Shown here in pieces: positions 26,001 through 38,689 of a stretch of 64,000 nucleotides of DNA (the stretch's first letter is position 1; every line of letters starts with the position of its first letter). The notes beneath the pieces were generated by a model, which was not told the DNA's origin, did no database searches, and saw nothing but the letters and a program-made list of their open reading frames with translations. The stretch covers positions 13,782,001-13,846,000 of the forward strand of contig NW_027480422.1 of assembly GCF_051401765.1 (NCBI RefSeq). Direction: 5' to 3'. The DNA comes from Calliopsis andreniformis. Its lineage: Eukaryota > Arthropoda > Insecta > Hymenoptera > Andrenidae. The position numbers and the translations under genes are program-made.

Positions 26001-28369
26001 GAATAACTGCAACCAGAGTGAAAGTACTGGTCATTTCTACGTTCCGGGCTACCTAGGCTTCACTCTAGGGCGGTGCTCCACCAGATCGAATAGTTAGGGC
26101 CTAAGAAGTCAACGCCAGAAGCACAAAATACGATATAAATACAACAGCTTTTGCATCGTATATGATGTATATTTGCAAACAGTGTGAAAGTAAAGGTCAT
26201 TTCTACGTTCCGGGCAACATAGGCTTAACTGTAGGGCGTTGTTCCACCAGATCGAATAGTTAGTGCCTCAGAAGTCAACGCCCGAAGCATGAAATACAAA
26301 ATAAATACAGCAGTTTTTCCATCGTATAACAGGGATAACTGCAACCAGTGTGAAAGTAAAGGTCATTTCTACGTTCCGGGCAACCTAGGCTTCACTGTAG
26401 GCCGTTGCTCCACCACATCGTATAGCTACGGCCTTAGAAGTCAACGCCAGAAGCATAAAATGCAATAAAAGTACAACAGCTTTTCCATCGTATAACAGGA
26501 ATAATTGCAACCAGAGTGAAAGTGATGGTCATAGGTCCGGGCGACCTAGGCGTCGCTCAGGGGTGTTGGTCCACCAGATCGAATAGCTAGGGCGTTAGAA
26601 GTCAACGCCAGAAGCATAAAATACAAAATAAATACAATAGTTTTTCCATCGTATAAAAGGAACAATTGCAACCAGTGTGAAAGTTATGGTCATTTCTACG
26701 TTCCCGGGCAACTTAGGCTTAACTCCAGGTCGTTGCACCACCAGATCGCATAGCCAGGGACTTTGAATACAACACCAGAAGCATAAAATACAATAAAAAT
26801 GCAACAGTTTTTCCATCCTATAACAGGAAGGCTGTAACCCGCGTGAAAGTACTGGTCATTTCTATGTTCCCGGTAACCTAGGATTCGCTCTAGGGCCTTG
26901 CTCCACCAGATCGAATAGCTAGGGACTTAGAAGTCAACGCCAGAAGCATAAAATACAATAAAAATGCGACAGTTTTTCCACCGTATAACAGGAATAACTG
27001 CAACCAGTGTAAAAGTACTGGTCATATCTACGTTCCGGGCAACCTAGGCTTCACTCTAGGGCGGTGCTCCACCAGATCGAATAGTTAGGTCCTAAGAAGT
27101 CAACGCCAGAAGCATAAAATACAATATAAATACTACAGCTTTTCCATCGTATATGATGTATATTTGCAAACAGTGTGAAAGTAATGGTCATTTCTACGTT
27201 CCGGGCAACATAGGCTTAACTGTAGGGCGTTGCTCCTCCAGATCGCATAGTTCGGTACTTAGAATTTACGCCAGAAGCATAAAATACAATAAAAATGCAA
27301 CAGTTTTTCCATCGTATAACAGGAATAATTGCAACCAGTGTGAAAGTACAGGTCATTTCTACGTTCCGGGCAACCTAGGCTTCACTCTAGGGCGTTCCTC
27401 CACCAGACCGAATAGTTAGGGCCTTAGAAGTCAACCCCTCAAGCATAAAATACAATAAAAATGCAACAGTTTTTCCATTGCATAACTGGAATAATTGCAA
27501 CCAGGGTGAAAGTATAGGTGATTTCTACATTCCGGGCAACCTAGGTTTCGCTGTAGGGCGTTGCTCCACCAGATCCAATAACTAGCGACTTAGAAGTCAA
27601 CGCCAGAAGCATAAAATACAATAAAAATACAACAGTTTTTCCATCGTATAAAAGGAATAATTGCAACCAGTGTGAAAGTTATGGTCATTTCTACGTTCCC
27701 GGGCAACCTAGGCTTAACTCCAGGTCGTTGCTCCACCAGATCGCATAGCCAGGGACTTTGAATACAACACCAGAAGCATAAAAAACAATAAAAATGCGAC
27801 AGTTTTTCCACCGTATAACAGGAATAACTGCAACCAGTGTAAAAGTACTGGTCATTTCTACGTTCCGGGCTACCTAGGCTTCACTCTAGGGCGGTGCTCC
27901 ACCAGATCGAAAAGTTAGGGCGTAAGAAGTCAACGCCAGAAGCATAAAATACAATATAAATACTACAGCTTTTCCATCCTATATGATGTATATTTGCAAA
28001 CAGTGTGAAAGTAAAGGTCATTTCTACGTTCCGGGCAACATAGGCTTAACTGTAGGGCGTTGCTCCTCCAGATCGCATAGTTCGGTACTTAGAATTTAAC
28101 GCCAGAAGCATAAAATACAATAAAAATGCAGCAGTTTTTCCATCGTATAACAGGAATAATTGCAACCAGTGTGAAAGTACAGGTCATTTCTACGTTCCGG
28201 GCTACCTAGGCTTCACTCTAGGGCGTTCCTCCACCAGATCGAATAGTTAGGGCCTTAGAAGTCAACGCCAGAAGCATAAAATACAACATAAGTATAGCAG
28301 TTCTGCCATCGTATAAAATGTATAATTGCAACCAGTGTGAAAGTAATGGTCATTTCTACGTTCCGGGCA

Positions 28370-29000
28370 ACCTAGGCATCGCTCTGGGGCCTTGCTCCAC
28401 CAGATCGAATAGCTAGGGACTTAGAATTTAACGCCAGAAGCATAAAATACAATAAAGATACAACAGGTTTTCCATCGTATAAAAGGAATAATTGCAACCA
28501 GTGTGAAGGTAATGGTCTATTCCACGTTCCGGGGAGCCTAGGCTTCACTACAGGTCGGTGCTCCACCAGACCAAATAATTAGGGCCTAAGAAGTCAACGC
28601 CACAAGCATAAAATACAATATAAATACAACTGCTTTTCCATGATATATAATGTATATTTGGAAACATTGTGAAAGTAACGGTCATTTCTACGTTCCGGGC
28701 AACCTAGGCTTCACTCTACAGCGTTGCTCCACCAGATCGAATAGTTAGGGACTTAGAATTCAACGCCAGAAACATAAAATACAACATAAGTACAACAGTT
28801 TTTCCATCGTATAACAGGAATGATTGCAACCAGTGTGAAAGTACAGGTCATTTCTACGTTCCGGGCAACCTAGGCTTCGCTTAAGGGCGTTGCTCCACCA
28901 GATCGAATTGCTAGGGACTTAGAAGTCTACGCCAGAAGCATAAAATACAATAAAAATACAACAGTTTTTCCATCGTATGTAATGTATATTTGCAAACAGT
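28370..29000 (+). repeat. Domain B higher-order unit, partial copy B5
   Basis: Carries GGTCTATTCC (28,514), GATATATAATGTATATTTGG, full-length TTCCGGGCAACC and GCTTCGCTTAAGGGCG in the same order as the other copies. Like B4 it lacks the 2-bp deletion, so B4 and B5 form one sub-branch and B1-B3 another. Confidence 0.7.
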
Positions 29001-31512
29001 GTGAAGGTAAAGGTCATTTCTACGTTCCAGGCAACCTAGGCTTAACTGTAGGGCGTTGCTCCACCAGATCGAATAGTGAGGTACTTTGAATACAACGCCA
29101 GAAGCAAAAAATACAATAAAAATGCAACAGTTTTTCCATCGTATAACAGGAAGGCTGCAACCAGCGTGAAAGTACTGGTCATTTCTATGTTCCCGGTAAC
29201 CTAGGCTTCGCTCTCGGGCCTTGCTCCACCAGATCGAATAGCTACGGAGTTAGAAGTCAACGCCCGAAGCATAAAATACAATAAAAATGCGACACTTTTT
29301 CCACCGTATAACAGGAATAACTGCAACCAGTGTGAAAGTACTGGTCATTTCTACGTTCCGGGCAACCTAGGCTTCACTCTATGGCGGTGCTGCACCAGAT
29401 CGAATAGTTAGGGCCTAAGAAGTCAACGCCAGAAGAATAAAATACAATAAAGATACAACAGTTTTTCCATCGTATATAATGTATATTTGCAAACAGTGTG
29501 AAGGTAAAGGTCATTTCTACGTTCCGGGCAACCTAGGCTTCACTGTAGGCCGTTGGTCCACCACATCGTATAGCTACGGCCTTAGAAGTCAACGCCAGAA
29601 GCATAAAATGCAATAAAAGTACAACAGCTTTTCCATCGTATAACAGGAAAGCTGCAACCAGTGTGAAAGTACTGGTCATTTCTATGTTCCGTGTAACCTA
29701 GGCTTCACTCTAGGGCGTTGCTCCACCAGATCGAACAGCTAGGGACTTAGAATTCAACGCCAGAAGAATAAAATACAACATAATTATAACAGTGTTTCCA
29801 TCTTATAAAATGTATAATTTCAAGCAGTGTGAAGGTAATGATCATTTCTACCTTCCGGGCAACCTAGGCTTTACTCTAGAGCATTGCTTCGCCAGATCGA
29901 ATGGTTAGGTCCTAAGAAGACAACGCCAGAAGCATAAAATACAATATAAATACAACAGCTTTTCCATCGTATATAATGTATATTTGCAAACAGTGTGAAA
30001 GTAAAGGTCATTTCTACGTTCCGGGCAACCTAGGGTTCACTCTACGGCGGTCTTCCACCAGATCTAATAGTTAGGGCCTAAGAAGTCAACGCCGGAAGCA
30101 TAAAATCCAATATAAATACAACAGCTTTACCATCGTATATAATGTATATTTGCGAACAGTGTGAAGGTATAGGTCATTCCTACGTTCCGGGTAACCTAGG
30201 CTTAACTGTAGGGCGTTGCTCCACCAGATCGAATAGTTAGGGCCTTAGAAGTCGACGCCCGAAGCATGAAATACAAAATAAATAGAACAGTTTTTCCATC
30301 GTATAACAGGGATAATTGCAACCAGTGTGAAAGTAATGGTCATTTCTACGTTCCGGGCAACCTAGGCTTCGCTCTAGGGCCTTGCTCCACCAGATCGAAT
30401 AGCTAGGGACTTAGAAGTCAACGCCAGCAGCATAAAATACAATAAAAATGCGACAGTTTTTCCACCGTATAACAGGAATAACTGCAACCAGTGTGAAAGT
30501 ACTGGTCATTTCTACGTTCCGGGCAACCTAGGCTTCACTCTAGGGCGGTGCTCCAACAGATCGAATAGTTAGGGCCTAAGAAGTCAACGGCAGAAGCATA
30601 AAATACAATATAAATACTACAGCTTGTCCATCGTATATGATGTATATTTGCAAACAGTGTGAAAGTAAAGGTCATTTCTACGTTCCGGGCAACATAGGCT
30701 TAACTGTAGGGCGTTGCTCCTCCAGATCGCATAGTTCGGTACTTAGAATTTAACGCCAGAAGCATAAAATACAATAAAAATGCAACAGTTTTTCCATCGT
30801 ATAACAGGAATAATTGCAACCAGTGTGAAAGTTATGGTCATTTCTACGTTCCGGGCAACCTAGGCTTCACTCTAGGGCGTTCCTCCACCAGACCGAATAG
30901 TTAGGGCCTTAGAAGTCAACGCCAGAAGCATAAAACACAATATAAATGCAACAGCTTTTCCATCGTATAAAACGAATAATTGCAACCAGTGTGAAAGTGA
31001 TGGCCATTTCTACGTTCCGGGAATCCCAGGTATAACTCTGAGGCGTTGCTCCACCAGATCGAATAGTTGGGGCCTAAGAAGTCAACACCAGGAGCATAAA
31101 ATACAATTTAAATACAACAGCTTTTCCATCGTATAACAGGAATAACTACAACCAGTGTGAAGGTCCTGGTCATTTCTGCGTTCCGGGCAACCTATACTTC
31201 GCTCTAGGGCGTTGCTCAACCAGATCGAAAAGCTAGGACCTTAGAAGTTAACGCCCGAAGCATAAATTACAATGAAAATGCAACGGTTTTTCCATCGTAT
31301 AACACGAATAATTGCAACCCGTGTGAAAGTGATAGTCATTTCTACGCTCGGGGCAATCTAGGCTTGAATCTAGGGCCTTGTTCCACCAGATCGAATAGTA
31401 AGGTCCTAAGATGTCAACGCCAGAAACATAAAATACAATGAAAATGCAACGGTTTTTCCGTCGTGTAAAACGAATAATTGCAACCAGTGTGAAAGTTATG
31501 GTCATTTCTACG

Positions 31513-31678
31513 TTCCGGGCAACCTAGGCTTCACTCTAGGGCGTTGCTCCACCAGATCGAATACTTAGGGCCTTAGAAGTCAACGCCCGAAGCATAAAAT
31601 ACAATAAAGATACAATAGTTTTTCCATCGTATAAAATGAATAATTGCAATCAGTTTGAAGGTAATGGTCATTTCTACG
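31513..31678 (+). repeat. Representative monomer (166 bp, near consensus)
   Basis: This copy runs from one TTCCGGGC landmark to the next and is exactly 166 bp. It is close to the common form in its first 80 bp and carries the domain C variants CGCCCGAAGC and AATAAAGATAC. Six CpG positions sit at CCGG, GGCGTT, ATCGAA, AACGCC, ATCGTA and TACGTT. By hand count the consensus has 36 C, 33 G and 6 CpG, an observed/expected ratio near 0.84. GC is concentrated in the first 80 bp (about 54%) against about 30% in the rest. CCTAGG (an AvrII site) is present in most copies, so that enzyme would be expected to give a 166-bp ladder. Confidence 0.9.
31517..31550. other. Conserved imperfect dyad within the monomer (example copy)
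   Basis: The GC-rich half holds an inverted repeat: GCAACCTAG, an 8-nt loop (GCTTCACT), then CTAGGGCGTTGC. CCTAG pairs with CTAGG, and after a 3-nt bulge (GCG) GCAA pairs with TTGC. Two further G-C pairs are possible (GG with CC) after a one-base bulge. The element recurs in most monomers on both arms. Short dyads are known in centromeric satellites of several lineages and have been proposed to form cruciforms. Whether this one does is inference. Confidence 0.55.
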
Positions 31679-31719
31679 TTCCGGGCAACCTAGGCTTCAC
31701 TCTAGGGCGTTGCTCCACC

Positions 31720-32233
31720 AGATCGAATACTTAGGGCCTTAGAAGTCAACGCCCGAAGCATAAAATACAATAAAGATACAACAGTTCTTCCATCGTATAA
31801 AACGAATAATTGCATCCAGTGTGAAAGTAACGGCCATATCTACGTTCCGGGCAACCTAGGCTTGACTCTAGGGCGTTGCTCCACCAGATCGAATACTTAG
31901 GGCCTTAGAAGTCAACGCCCGAAGCATAAAATACAATAAAGATACAACAGCTTTTCCATCGTATAACAGGAGTAATTGCAACCAGTGTGAAAGTGATGGT
32001 CATTTCTACGTTCCGGGCAACCTAGGCTTCACCCTAGGCCCTTGCTCAACCAGATCGAATAGCTAGGGCTTTACAAGTCAACGCCCGAAGCATAAAATAC
32101 AGAATAAATACAACAGTTTTTCCATCGTATAAAACGAATAATTGCAACCAGTGTGAAGGTTATGGTCATTTCTACGTTCCTGGCAACCTAGGCTTGACTC
32201 TAGGGCGTTGCTCCACCAGATCGAATAGTTAGG
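31720..32233 (+). repeat. 3-monomer block, copy 1 (offset 4,480 bp)
   Basis: Matches 36,200-36,712 at about 27 monomers distance, including GCATCCAGTGTGAAAGTAAC with GGCCATATCTACG, GCTTGACTCTAGGGCG and GGGCTTTACAAGTCAACGC. It is separated from its partner by the 7-monomer tandem duplication. Confidence 0.8.
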
Positions 32234-33939
32234 GACTTAGAAGTCAACGCCCGAAGCATAAAATAGAATAAAAATACAATAGTTTTTCAACCGTATAAAA
32301 TGAATAATTGCAATCAGTGTGAAGGTAATGGTCATTTCTACATTCCGGCAACCTAGGCTTCACTCTAGGGCGTTGCGCCACCAGATCGTGTAGCTAGGTC
32401 CTTAGAAGTCTTCGCCCGGAGCATAAAATACAATAAAAATACAACTGTTTGTCCATTGTATAAAATGAATAATTGCAATCAGTGGGAAGGCAATGGTCAT
32501 TTCTACGTTCCGGGCAACCTAGGCTTCGCTCTAGCGCGTTGCTCCACCAGATCGAAAAGTTAGGGCCTAAGAAGTCAACGCCCGAAGCATAAAATACAAT
32601 AAAGATACAACAGTTTTTCCATCGTATAACAGGAGTAATTGCAACCAGTGAGAAAGTGATGGTCGTTTCTACGTTCAGGGCAACCTATGTTCTATTCTAG
32701 GGCGTTGTTCCACCACATCGAATTGTTAGGGCCTTGGTAGTCAACGCCAGAAGCATAAAATACAAAACAAATACAACAGTTTTTCCATCGCGTAGAACGA
32801 ATAATAGCAACCGGTGTGAAAGTTAAGGTCATTTCAATGTGCCGGTCAACCTAGGCTTCACCCTAGGGCGTTGCGCCACCAGATAGAATCGTTAGTGCCT
32901 TAGATGTCAACGCCCGAAGCATAAAATACAATGAAAATGCAACGGTTTTTCCATCGTATAACACGAATAATTGCAACCCGTGTGAAAGTGATAGTCATTT
33001 CTACGCTCGGAGCAACCTAGGCTTCAATCTAGGGCGTTGATCCACCAGATCGAATAGTAAGGGCCTAAGAAGTCAACGCCAGAAACATAAAATACAATAT
33101 AAGTAAACAGTTTTTCCATCGTAAAGAACGAATAATTGCATCCAGTGTGAAAGTAATAGACATTTCTACGTTCCGGCAACCTAGGCTTCACTCTAGGGCG
33201 TTGCTCCACCAGATCGAACAGTTAGTGCCTTAGAAGTCAACGCCCGAAGCATAAAATACAATAAAGATACAACAGTTTTTCCATCGTATAACAGGAGTAA
33301 TTGCAACCAGTGTGAAAGTGATGGTCATTTCTACGTTCCGGGCAACCTAGGCTTCACTCTAGGGCCTTGCTCAACCAGATCGAATAGCTAGTGCCTTAGA
33401 AGTCAACGCACGAAGCATAAAATACAAAATAAATGCAACGGTTTTTCCATCGTATAACACGAATAATTGCAACCCGTGTGAAAGTGATAGGCATTTCTAC
33501 GTTCCAGGCAACCTAGGCTTCACTGTATGGTGTTGCTCTACCAAATCGAATAGTTAGGGTCATAGAAGTCTACGCCCGGAGCATAAAATACACAATAAGC
33601 ACAACAGTTTTTCCATCGTATAAAACGAATAATTGCATCCAGTGTGAAAGTAATGGCCATATCTACGTTACGGGCAACCTAGGCTTGGCTCTACGGCGTT
33701 ACTTCACCAGATCGAATGGTTAGGTCCTCAGAAGACAACGCCCGAAGCATAAAATACAATAAAGATACAACAGTTTTTCCATTTTATAACAGGAGTAATT
33801 GCAACCAGTGTGAAAGTGATGGTCATTTCTACGTTCCGTGCAAGCTAGGCTTCACTCTAGGGCGTTGTTCCGCCAGGACGAATTGTTAAGGACTTAGAAG
33901 TCAACGCCAGAAGCGTAAAATACGAAACAAATGCAACAG

Positions 33940-36293
33940 TTTTTCCATCGTATAAAACGAATAATTGCAACCGATGTGAAAATTATGGTCATTTCTACGT
34001 TCCGGGCGACCTAGGCTTCACTCTAGAGCGTTGCACCACCAGATGGAATAGTTAGGGCCTTAGAAGTCAACGCCCGAAGCATAAAATACAATAAAAATAC
34101 AATAGTTTTTCCATCGTATAAAATGAATAATTGCAATCAGTGTGAAGGTAATGGTCATTTCTACGTTCCGGGCAACCTAGGCTTCACTCTAGGGCGTTGC
34201 ACCACCAGATCGAATGGTCAGGGCCTAAGAAGTCAACGCCCGAAGCATAAAATACAATAAAGATACAACAGTTTTTCCATCGTATAAAACGAATAATTGC
34301 AACCAGTGTGAAGGTTATCGTCATTTCTACGTTCCTGGCAACCTAGGCTTCACTCTGGGGCGTTGCTCCACCAGATCGAATAGTTAGGGCCTTAGAAGTC
34401 AACGCCCGAAGCATAAAATACAATAAAAATACAACGGTTTTTCCACCGTATAAAATGAATAATTGCAATCAGTGTGAAGGTAATGGTCATTTCTGCGTTC
34501 CGGGCAAGCTAGGATTCACTCTAGGGCATTGGTGCAACAGATCGAATAGTTAGGGCCTTAGAAGTCCACGCCCGAAGCATATAATACAATAAAAATACAA
34601 CAGTTTTTCCATCGTATAACAGGAGTAACTGCAACCAGTGTGAAGGTAATGGTCATTTCTACGTTCCGGGCAACCTATACTTCGCTCTAGGGCGTTGCTC
34701 AACCAGATCGAAAAGCTAGAACCTTAGAAGTTAACGCCCGAAGCATAAAATACAAAATAAAGACAACAATTTCTCTATCGTATGAAACGAATAATTGCAA
34801 CCAGTGTCAAAGTTATGGTCATTTCTACGTTCCTGGCAACCTAGGCGTCTCTCTAGGGCGTTGCTCCACCAGATCGAATAGTTAGGGCCATAGAAGTCAA
34901 CGCCCGAAGCATAAAATACAATAAAAATACAATAGTTTTTCCATCGTATAAAATGAATAATTGCAATCAGTGTGAAGGTAATGGTCATTTCTACGTTCCG
35001 GGCAACCTAGGCTTCACTCTAGGGCGTTGCTCCACCAGATCCAATACTTAGGGCCTTAGAAGTCAACGCCCGAAGCATAAAATACAATAAAGATACAACA
35101 GTTTTTCCATCGTATAAAACGAATAATTGCAACCGATGTGAAAATTATGGTCATTTCTACGTTCCGGGCGACCTAGGCTTCACTCTAGAGCGTTGCACCA
35201 CCAGATGGAATAGTTAGGGCCTTAGAAGTCAACGCCCGAAGCATAAAATACAATAAAAATACAATAGTTTTTCCATCGTATAAAATGAATAATTGCAATC
35301 AGTGTGAAGGTAATGGTCATTTCTACGTTCCGGGCAACCTAGGCTTCACTCTAGGGCGTTGCACCACCAGATCGAATGGTCAGGGCCTAAGAAGTCAACG
35401 CCCGAAGCATAAAATACAATAAAGATACAACAGTTTTTCCATCGTATAAAACGAATAATTGCAACCAGTGTGAAGGTTATCGTCATTTCTACGTTCCTGG
35501 CAACCTAGGCTTCACTCTGGGGCGTTGCTCCACCAGATCGAATAGTTAGGGCCTTAGAAGTCAACGCCCGAAGCATAAAATACAATAAAAATACAACGGT
35601 TTTTCCACCGTATAAAATGAATAATTGCAATCAGTGTGAAGGTAATGGTCATTTCTGCGTTCCGGGCAAGCTAGGATTCACTCTAGGGCATTGGTGCAAC
35701 AGATCGAATAGTTAGGGCCTTAGAAGTCCACGCCCGAAGCATATAATACAATAAAAATACAACAGTTTTTCCATCGTATAACAGGAGTAACTGCAACCAG
35801 TGTGAAGGTAATGGTCATTTCTACGTTCCGGGCAACCTATACTTCGCTCTAGGGCGTTGCTCAACCAGATCGAAAAGCTAGAACCTTAGAAGTTAACGCC
35901 CGAAGCATAAAATACAAAATAAAGACAACAATTTCTCTATCGTATGAAACGAATAATTGCAACCAGTGTCAAAGTTATGGTCATTTCTACGTTCCTGGCA
36001 ACCTAGGCGTCTCTCTAGGGCGTTGCTCCACCAGATCGAATAGTTAGGGCCATAGAAGTCAACGCCCGAAGCATAAAATACAATAAAAATACAATAGTTT
36101 TTCCATCGTATAAAATGAATAATTGCAATCAGTGTGAAGGTAATGGTCATTTCTACGTTCCGGGCAACCTAGGCTTCACTCTAGGGCGTTGCTCCACCAG
36201 ATCTAATACTTAGGGCCTTAGAAGTCGACGCCCGAAGCATAAAATACAATAAAGATACAACAGTTTTTCCATCGTATAAAACGAATAATTGCA
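33940..36293 (+). repeat. 7-monomer tandem duplication (1,162 bp unit)
   Basis: 33,940-35,131 and 35,102-36,293 match at exactly 1,162 bp (7 x 166), with almost no differences over the unit. Shared private variants include GATGTGAAAATTATGG, CTAGAGCGTTGCACCACCAG, GGCATTGGTGCAACAG and CAATTTCTCTATCGTATG. The few differences lie in the last monomer (GATCCAATAC against GATCTAATAC, AAGTCAACG against AAGTCGACG). This is one of the freshest events here. Confidence 0.9.
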
Positions 36294-36712
36294 TCCAGTG
36301 TGAAAGTAACGGCCATATCTACGTTCCGGGCAACCTAGGCTTGACTCTAGGGCGTTGCTCCACCAGATCGAATACTTAGGGCCTTAGAAGTCAACGCCCG
36401 AAGCATAAAATACAATAAAGATACAACAGCTTTTCCATCGTATAACAGGAGTAATTGCAACCAGTGTGAAAGTGATGGTCATTTCTACGTTCCGGGCAAC
36501 CTAGGCTTCACCCTAGGCCCTTGCTCAACCAGATCGAATAGCTAGGGCTTTACAAGTCAACGCCCGAAGCATAAAATACAAAATAAATACAACAGTTTTT
36601 CCATCGTATAAAACGAATAATTGCAACCAGTGTGAAGGTTATGGTCATTTCTACGTTCCTGGCAACCTAGGCTTGACTCTAGGGCGTTGCTCCACCAGAT
36701 CGAATAGTTAGG
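36200..36712 (+). repeat. 3-monomer block, copy 2
   Basis: Near-identical to 31,720-32,233. It begins within the final monomer of the 7-monomer tandem duplication, so the two events share a boundary near 36,200-36,290. Confidence 0.8.
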
Positions 36713-38689
36713 GCCTTAGATGTCAACGCCCGAAGCATAAAATACAATGAAAATGCAACGGCTTTTCCATCGTATAACACGAATAATTGCAACCCGTGTG
36801 AAAGTGATAGCCATTTCTACGTTCCGGGCAACCTAGGATTCACTCATGGCGTTGCTCCACAAGACCCAATGGTCAGGTCCTAAGAAGTCAACGCCAGAAG
36901 CATAAAACACAATAAAGATACAACAGTTCTTCCATCGCATGACAGGAGTAATTACAACCAGTGTGAAAGTGATGGTCAATTCTACGTTCCGGGCAACCTA
37001 GCCTTTACTCTAGGGCGTTGCTCCACCAGATCGAATAGTTAGGGCCTAAGAAGTCAACGCCTGAAGCATAAAATACAATGTAAATACAACAGTTTTTCCA
37101 TCGTATAACAGGAGTAATTGCAACCAGTGTGAAAGTGATGGTCATTTCTACGTTCCGGGCAACCTAGGCTTCACTCTAGGGCGTTGTTCCGCCAGAACGA
37201 ATTGTTAGGGCCTTAGAAGTCAACGCCATAAGCGTAAAATACAATACAAATGCACCAGTTTTTCGAGCGAATAAAACGAATAATTGCAACCGATGTGAAA
37301 ATTATGGTCATTTCTACGTTCCGGGCACCCTAGGCTTCACTCTAGCTCGTTGCTCCACCAGATCGAATAGTTAGGGCCTTAGAAGTCAACGCACGAAGCA
37401 TAAAATACAATAAAGATACAACAGATTTTCCATCGTATAACTGGAACAATTGCAACCAGTGTGAAAGTGACAGTCATTTCTACATTCCGGGCATCCTAGG
37501 CTTCAATCTAGCGCGTTGTTCAACCAGATCGAATAGTAAGGGACTAAGAAGTCAGCGCCAGAAGCATAAAATACAAAACAAATACATCAGTTTTGCCATC
37601 GTATAAAACGAATAATTGCAACCGGTGTGTCAGTTATGGTCATTTCTACGTTCCGGTCAATCTAGGCTGCACTCTAGGGCGTTGCTCCACCAGGTAGAAT
37701 TGTTAGGGCCTTAGAAGTCAACGCCCGAAGCATAAAATACAATGAAAATGCAACGGTTTTTCCATCGTATAACACGAATATTTGCAACCCGTGTGAAAGT
37801 GATAGTCATTTCTACGTTCCGGGCAACCTAGGATTCACTCTACGGCGTTGCTCTACCAGATCGAATAGTTAGGGCCTAAGAAGTCAACGACAGAATCATA
37901 AAATACAATATAAATACAACAGTTCTTGCATCGTATAATATGAACAATTGCAAAACGTGTGAAAGTAATGGTCATTTCTACGTTCCGTGCAACCTATGCT
38001 TCACTCTATGGAGTTGCTCCACCACATCGAATAGCTACGGCCTTAGAAGTCAATGCCAGAAGCATAAAATACAATACAAATACAAGGGTTTCTCCATCGT
38101 ATAAAATGATTAATTGCAAACGGTGTGAAAGTAATGGTCATTTCTACGTTCCGGGCAACCTAGGATTCACTCTAGGGCGTTGCTGCACCAGATCGAATAG
38201 TTCGGGCCTGAGAAGACAACGCCCGAAGCATAAAATACAATAAAAATACAATAGTTTTTCCATCGTATAAAATGAATAATTGCAATCAGTGTGAAGGTAA
38301 TGGTCATTTCTACGTTCCGGCAACCTAGGCTTCACTCTAGGGCGTTGCTGCACCAGATCGAACAGTTAGTGCCTTAGAAGTCAACGCCCGAAGCATGAAA
38401 TACAATAAAGATACAACAGTTTTTCCATCGTATAACAGGATTAATTGCAACCAGTGTGAAAGTGATGGTCATTTCTACGTTCAGGGCAACCTAGGCTCCA
38501 CTCTAGGGCCTTGCTCAACCAGATCGAATAGCTACGGCCTTAGAAGTCAACGACAGGTGCATAAAATACATTATAAATACAACAGCTTTCACATCGTATA
38601 AAATGAATAATTGCAAAAAGTGTGAATGTAATGGTCATTTCTATGTTCCGGGCAACCTAGGCTTAACTCTAGGGCGTTGCTCCACCAGA

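Larger units (their letters stand above)
14200..30930 (+). repeat. Domain B: TATATAATG-type monomers, multi-copy higher-order repeats
   Basis: About 100 monomers. Many carry TATATAATGTATATTTGC or TATATGATGTATATTTGC in place of the usual ATAACAGGAATAATTGC, alternating with ATAAAAATGCAACAG types. A block marked by GGTCTATTCC followed by GATATATAATGTATATTTGG occurs five times, with GGTCTATTCC at about 17,408, 20,228, 23,375, 25,531 and 28,514. Other markers are GGAAAGCTGC (near 21,359, 24,673 and 29,646), TTCGGTACTTAGAATT and a shared short deletion near CATAGGTCCGGGCG. No gene is present. Confidence 0.75.
30930..37900 (+). repeat. Domain C: CGCCCGAAGC / AATAAAGATAC monomers
   Basis: About 42 monomers. 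They are dominated by CGCCCGAAGCATAAAATAC, AATAAAGATACAACAG and GCAATCAGTGTGAAGGTAA, which are much less common in A and B. The domain contains a 7-monomer tandem duplication and a 3-monomer block repeated 27 monomers away. Boundaries are inferred from variant content only, and no sequence break marks them. Confidence 0.7.

Noticed and set aside
31500..31520. CENP-B box-like match around TTTCTACGTTCCGGGC
   Set aside because: Aligned to TTCGNNNNANNCGGG it keeps the leading TT and the CGGG but misses three of the nine core bases (C, G and the central A). It should not be called a CENP-B box.
31551..31565. Pol III B-box-like GATCGAATA in each monomer
   Set aside because: It resembles GWTCRANNC but lacks the final C. 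There is no A-box at proper distance upstream, no tRNA cloverleaf and no T-run terminator at a matching position.
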